Source: Tenericutes bacterium HGW-Tenericutes-1 (GTDB lineage: Bacteria; Bacillota_I; Bacilli_A; Izemoplasmatales; Hujiaoplasmataceae). Taken from it: a stretch of 64,000 nucleotides of DNA. Below are positions 62,358-64,000 of this stretch, in pieces. Below the pieces are notes generated by a model, which saw only the letters and a program-made list of their open reading frames with translations, did no database searches and was not told the DNA's origin. Numbering within the stretch: the first letter of the stretch is position 1; every line of letters starts with the position of its first letter. The stretch covers positions 1-64,000 of the forward strand of contig PGXM01000007.1 of the NCBI GenBank assembly GCA_002839155.1. Direction: 5' to 3'. The position numbers and the translations under genes were made by a program.

Positions 62358-63785
62358 TTATCCAATAGAGCCAGTCATTTCAAGTTTGATCAATTGATTG
62401 AGTTCTACCGCATATTCCATCGGAAGTTCTCTTGCGAACGGTTCTATGAAGCCCATGACAATCATTTCTGTGGCTTGTTCTTCGGTTAAACCACGACTCA
62501 TTAAATAGAAGAGTTGAGCATCGCTTACTTTAGAAACTGTGGCTTCATGTTCGATTTGTCCTTTAAAGTTTTTAACGATATTGGTTGGCAAGGTATCTGA
62601 CTGAGATTCGCGGTCAACTAAGATGGTATCGCACTCGATTTTGCTTTTCGCGTTGATTGCTTTTCCTTCTTGTTTTACGATTCCTCGGTAATTCACTTGA
62701 CCACCCTTTGTGGCAATGGATTTAGATATAATTTTTGATGTGGTATTTGCACCAATATGAATCATTTTTGCGCCTGTGTCTTGATGTTGACCTTTTCCCG
62801 CAAAAGCAATCGAAATCGTTGTTCCTTTTGCGTAATCCCCCTTCAAGATACAAGAAGGATACTTCATATTGAGTCCAGAACCAATGTTTCCATCAATCCA
62901 TTCCATATGTCCGTGTTTTTCAACTAACGAACGTTTGGTTACGAGATTTATGATATTATTTGACCAGTTTTGCACGGTTGAATAGCGGCAATAAGCATCT
63001 TCTAAAACAAAGATTTCAACAACTGCCGCATGCAATGAATCGGCTGAATATATCGGTGCTGTACATCCTTCAACATAGTTGACCGATGCCCCTTTATCAA
63101 CGATAATCAACGTTCTTTCGAATTGACCCATGTTTTCTGAGTTGATTCTAAAATAGGATTGTAATGGTTTTTCAATTTTTACCCCAGGCGGAACATAGAT
63201 AAAAGAACCTCCACTCCAAACTGCAGTATTTAAGGCGGCGTATTTATTATCGGCGTGGCTAACAACTTTACCGAAATATTGTTTGAATAATTCAGGATAT
63301 TGTTTTAACGCAGAATCGGTATCTAAGAAAACAACTCCTTGTTCTTCAAGTTCAATAATCGTTGAGTGGTAAACAGCTTCTGAATCAAACTGTGTTGTGA
63401 CACCCGCTAAATATTTTTGTTCTGCTTCTGGAATTCCCAATTTTTGGAATGTATCTTTAATTTCCGAAGGAACTTCATCCCAGTTTTTCTCGACGCGATC
63501 TGAGGACTTGATGTAATAAATAATATCATCAAATTTGATAAAGGATAAGTCTGGTCCCCATTTTGGATTTGGAATTCTTAAGAAAGATTCGTAAGCTGCC
63601 AAGCGAATTTCAAGCATCCACTCTGGTTCACCTTTTATCATAGAAATCTCTTTGACGATGTCTTTAGAAAGTCCTTTTTTAGTCGTATAAACATTTGATA
63701 CGTTTTCCGTCTTAAATCCATATTTATAATCACCGATGATTTGACCAACATCGGGTTTCTTTTCTAATTCTTTTTCTTTTGACAT
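62358..63785 (-). CDS. sufB: Fe-S cluster assembly scaffold protein SufB
   Basis: SufB is a scaffold component of the SUF iron-sulfur assembly complex. The 475-residue product has the typical EPEWMLEIR-like start region ([18 protein letters not shown]), the beta-helix core, [20 protein letters not shown] and the C-terminal [21 protein letters not shown]. An in-frame GTG at 63794 lies one base after GGAG, so the ATG at 63785 (spacing ~10) is the start. It is the last gene of the suf operon, after sufU. Confidence 0.96.
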   Translation of the reverse strand: MSKEKELEKKPDVGQIIGDYKYGFKTENVSNVYTTKKGLSKDIVKEISMIKGEPEWMLEIRLAAYESFLRIPNPKWGPDLSFIKFDDIIYYIKSSDRVEKNWDEVPSEIKDTFQKLGIPEAEQKYLAGVTTQFDSEAVYHSTIIELEEQGVVFLDTDSALKQYPELFKQYFGKVVSHADNKYAALNTAVWSGGSFIYVPPGVKIEKPLQSYFRINSENMGQFERTLIIVDKGASVNYVEGCTAPIYSADSLHAAVVEIFVLEDAYCRYSTVQNWSNNIINLVTKRSLVEKHGHMEWIDGNIGSGLNMKYPSCILKGDYAKGTTISIAFAGKGQHQDTGAKMIHIGANTTSKIISKSIATKGGQVNYRGIVKQEGKAINAKSKIECDTILVDRESQSDTLPTNIVKNFKGQIEHEATVSKVSDAQLFYLMSRGLTEEQATEMIVMGFIEPFARELPMEYAVELNQLIKLEMTGSIG

Positions 63786-63790
63786 TGAGA

Positions 63791-64000
63791 TCACGCTCCT
63801 TTTTTCAGCGTTTCAACAAAAGCCTGCCATGCAATTGAAGCACATTTTACTCTAGCAGGAAATTGCCTAACGCCAGAATAGACAGCTGCTTCTTCTAAAT
63901 CAATGGTTTCATCGAAAGATTTATTCGTCACCATTAATAGATAATTATCAGCGATTTTATTAGCTTCTTCAGTCGTTTTATCGATGACAGTTTCTGTCAT
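63791..64000 (-). CDS. sufU: Iron-sulfur assembly protein SufU, 3' part (partial)
   Basis: The C-terminal ~69 residues are in the window; the coding sequence continues beyond base 64000, so the Met at the edge is probably internal. The end [22 protein letters not shown] matches the last conserved part of SufU, including the third conserved Cys. SufU accepts sulfur from SufS and passes it on. Its stop is followed closely by sufB. Confidence 0.88.
   Translation of the reverse strand: MTETVIDKTTEEANKIADNYLLMVTNKSFDETIDLEEAAVYSGVRQFPARVKCASIAWQAFVETLKKGA

Noticed and set aside
1-64000. TGA read as tryptophan (Mycoplasma code)
   Set aside because: Many genes end at TGA exactly at the expected family end, often in ATGA overlaps, and the conserved tryptophans checked use TGG.
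1-64000. Mobile elements, phage genes, CRISPR, tRNA or rRNA
   Set aside because: No transposase, integrase, regularly spaced repeat or RNA gene signature was seen on either strand.

Overview
The window reads as a low-GC chromosome segment from a Mollicutes-like Firmicute that uses the standard genetic code. Many genes end in TGA, and the conserved tryptophans I checked are TGG. This argues against Mycoplasma and Spiroplasma and for the Acholeplasma / 'Candidatus Izemoplasma' / Haloplasma side. Other support is the set of small housekeeping operons with strong AGGAGG-type ribosome sites, surface lipoproteins with poly-threonine linkers directly after the lipobox, a ComK-like protein, and a c-di-AMP PII-like receptor. 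The placement is an inference; no rRNA or tRNA gene lies in the window. Almost everything is on the minus strand. Only msrC, rpsD and a DUF2156-GNAT gene (27361-30593) are on the plus strand.

Layout. 138-8826: an export-type operon (YwaF-like membrane domain fused to an ABC ATPase, an ABC permease, a small anchored protein, and a giant InlB-repeat/beta-helix lipoprotein). 9014-11742: a DEDDh exonuclease and uvrC. 11838-16142: the rimP-nusA-ylxR-ylxQ-infB-rbfA operon, with a hairpin plus T-run in its leader. 16253-17268: a small GNAT and an rRNA methyltransferase. 17353-23646: two large lipoproteins, one built on a tandem duplication of about 595 residues and one a beta-propeller. 23745-27270: thiI-GNAT-pepF with ATGA overlaps. 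30652-33487: a comK-like gene, then pgk, an HPr-like gene with altered active-site residues, and tpiA. 33576-36728: an MsmK/MalK-type ATPase, a PucR-type regulator, and a DUF4956/VTC polyphosphate-polymerase pair.

36818-61762 is one large accessory region of about 25 kb that looks like a beta-1,3/1,6-glucan (laminarin-type) utilisation locus. It has two solute-binding proteins, two complete sugar-permease pairs, a secreted DUF5696 protein, a membrane NHL/TPR/Yip1 protein, two surface-anchored glycosidases (GH30 and GH3 lipoproteins), and five enzymes without signal peptides (GH30, GH5, GH3, GH16 and a GH94-type phosphorylase). An 18-bp palindrome, TATGTAACC(A/G)T(A/T)TACATA, recurs at the promoters of three of its transcription units, and a degenerate version sits at the fourth. 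The locus therefore looks like one regulon whose repressor is not in this window. The proposed flow is: surface GH30/GH3 trim the branched polysaccharide, the two ABC systems import oligosaccharides (the only sugar-type ATPase here is at 33576-34709), and the cytosolic endo/exo enzymes and the phosphorylase finish the job, feeding glycolysis.

The right end holds darA (c-di-AMP receptor), sufB and the 3' part of sufU. No gap longer than 300 bases lacks a gene. The largest intergenic stretches (about 186 bp at 8827-9013, 21568-21753 and 27841-28027) hold terminators, promoters and a putative ribosomal-protein leader. I saw no CRISPR array, IS element, phage gene, tRNA or rRNA.
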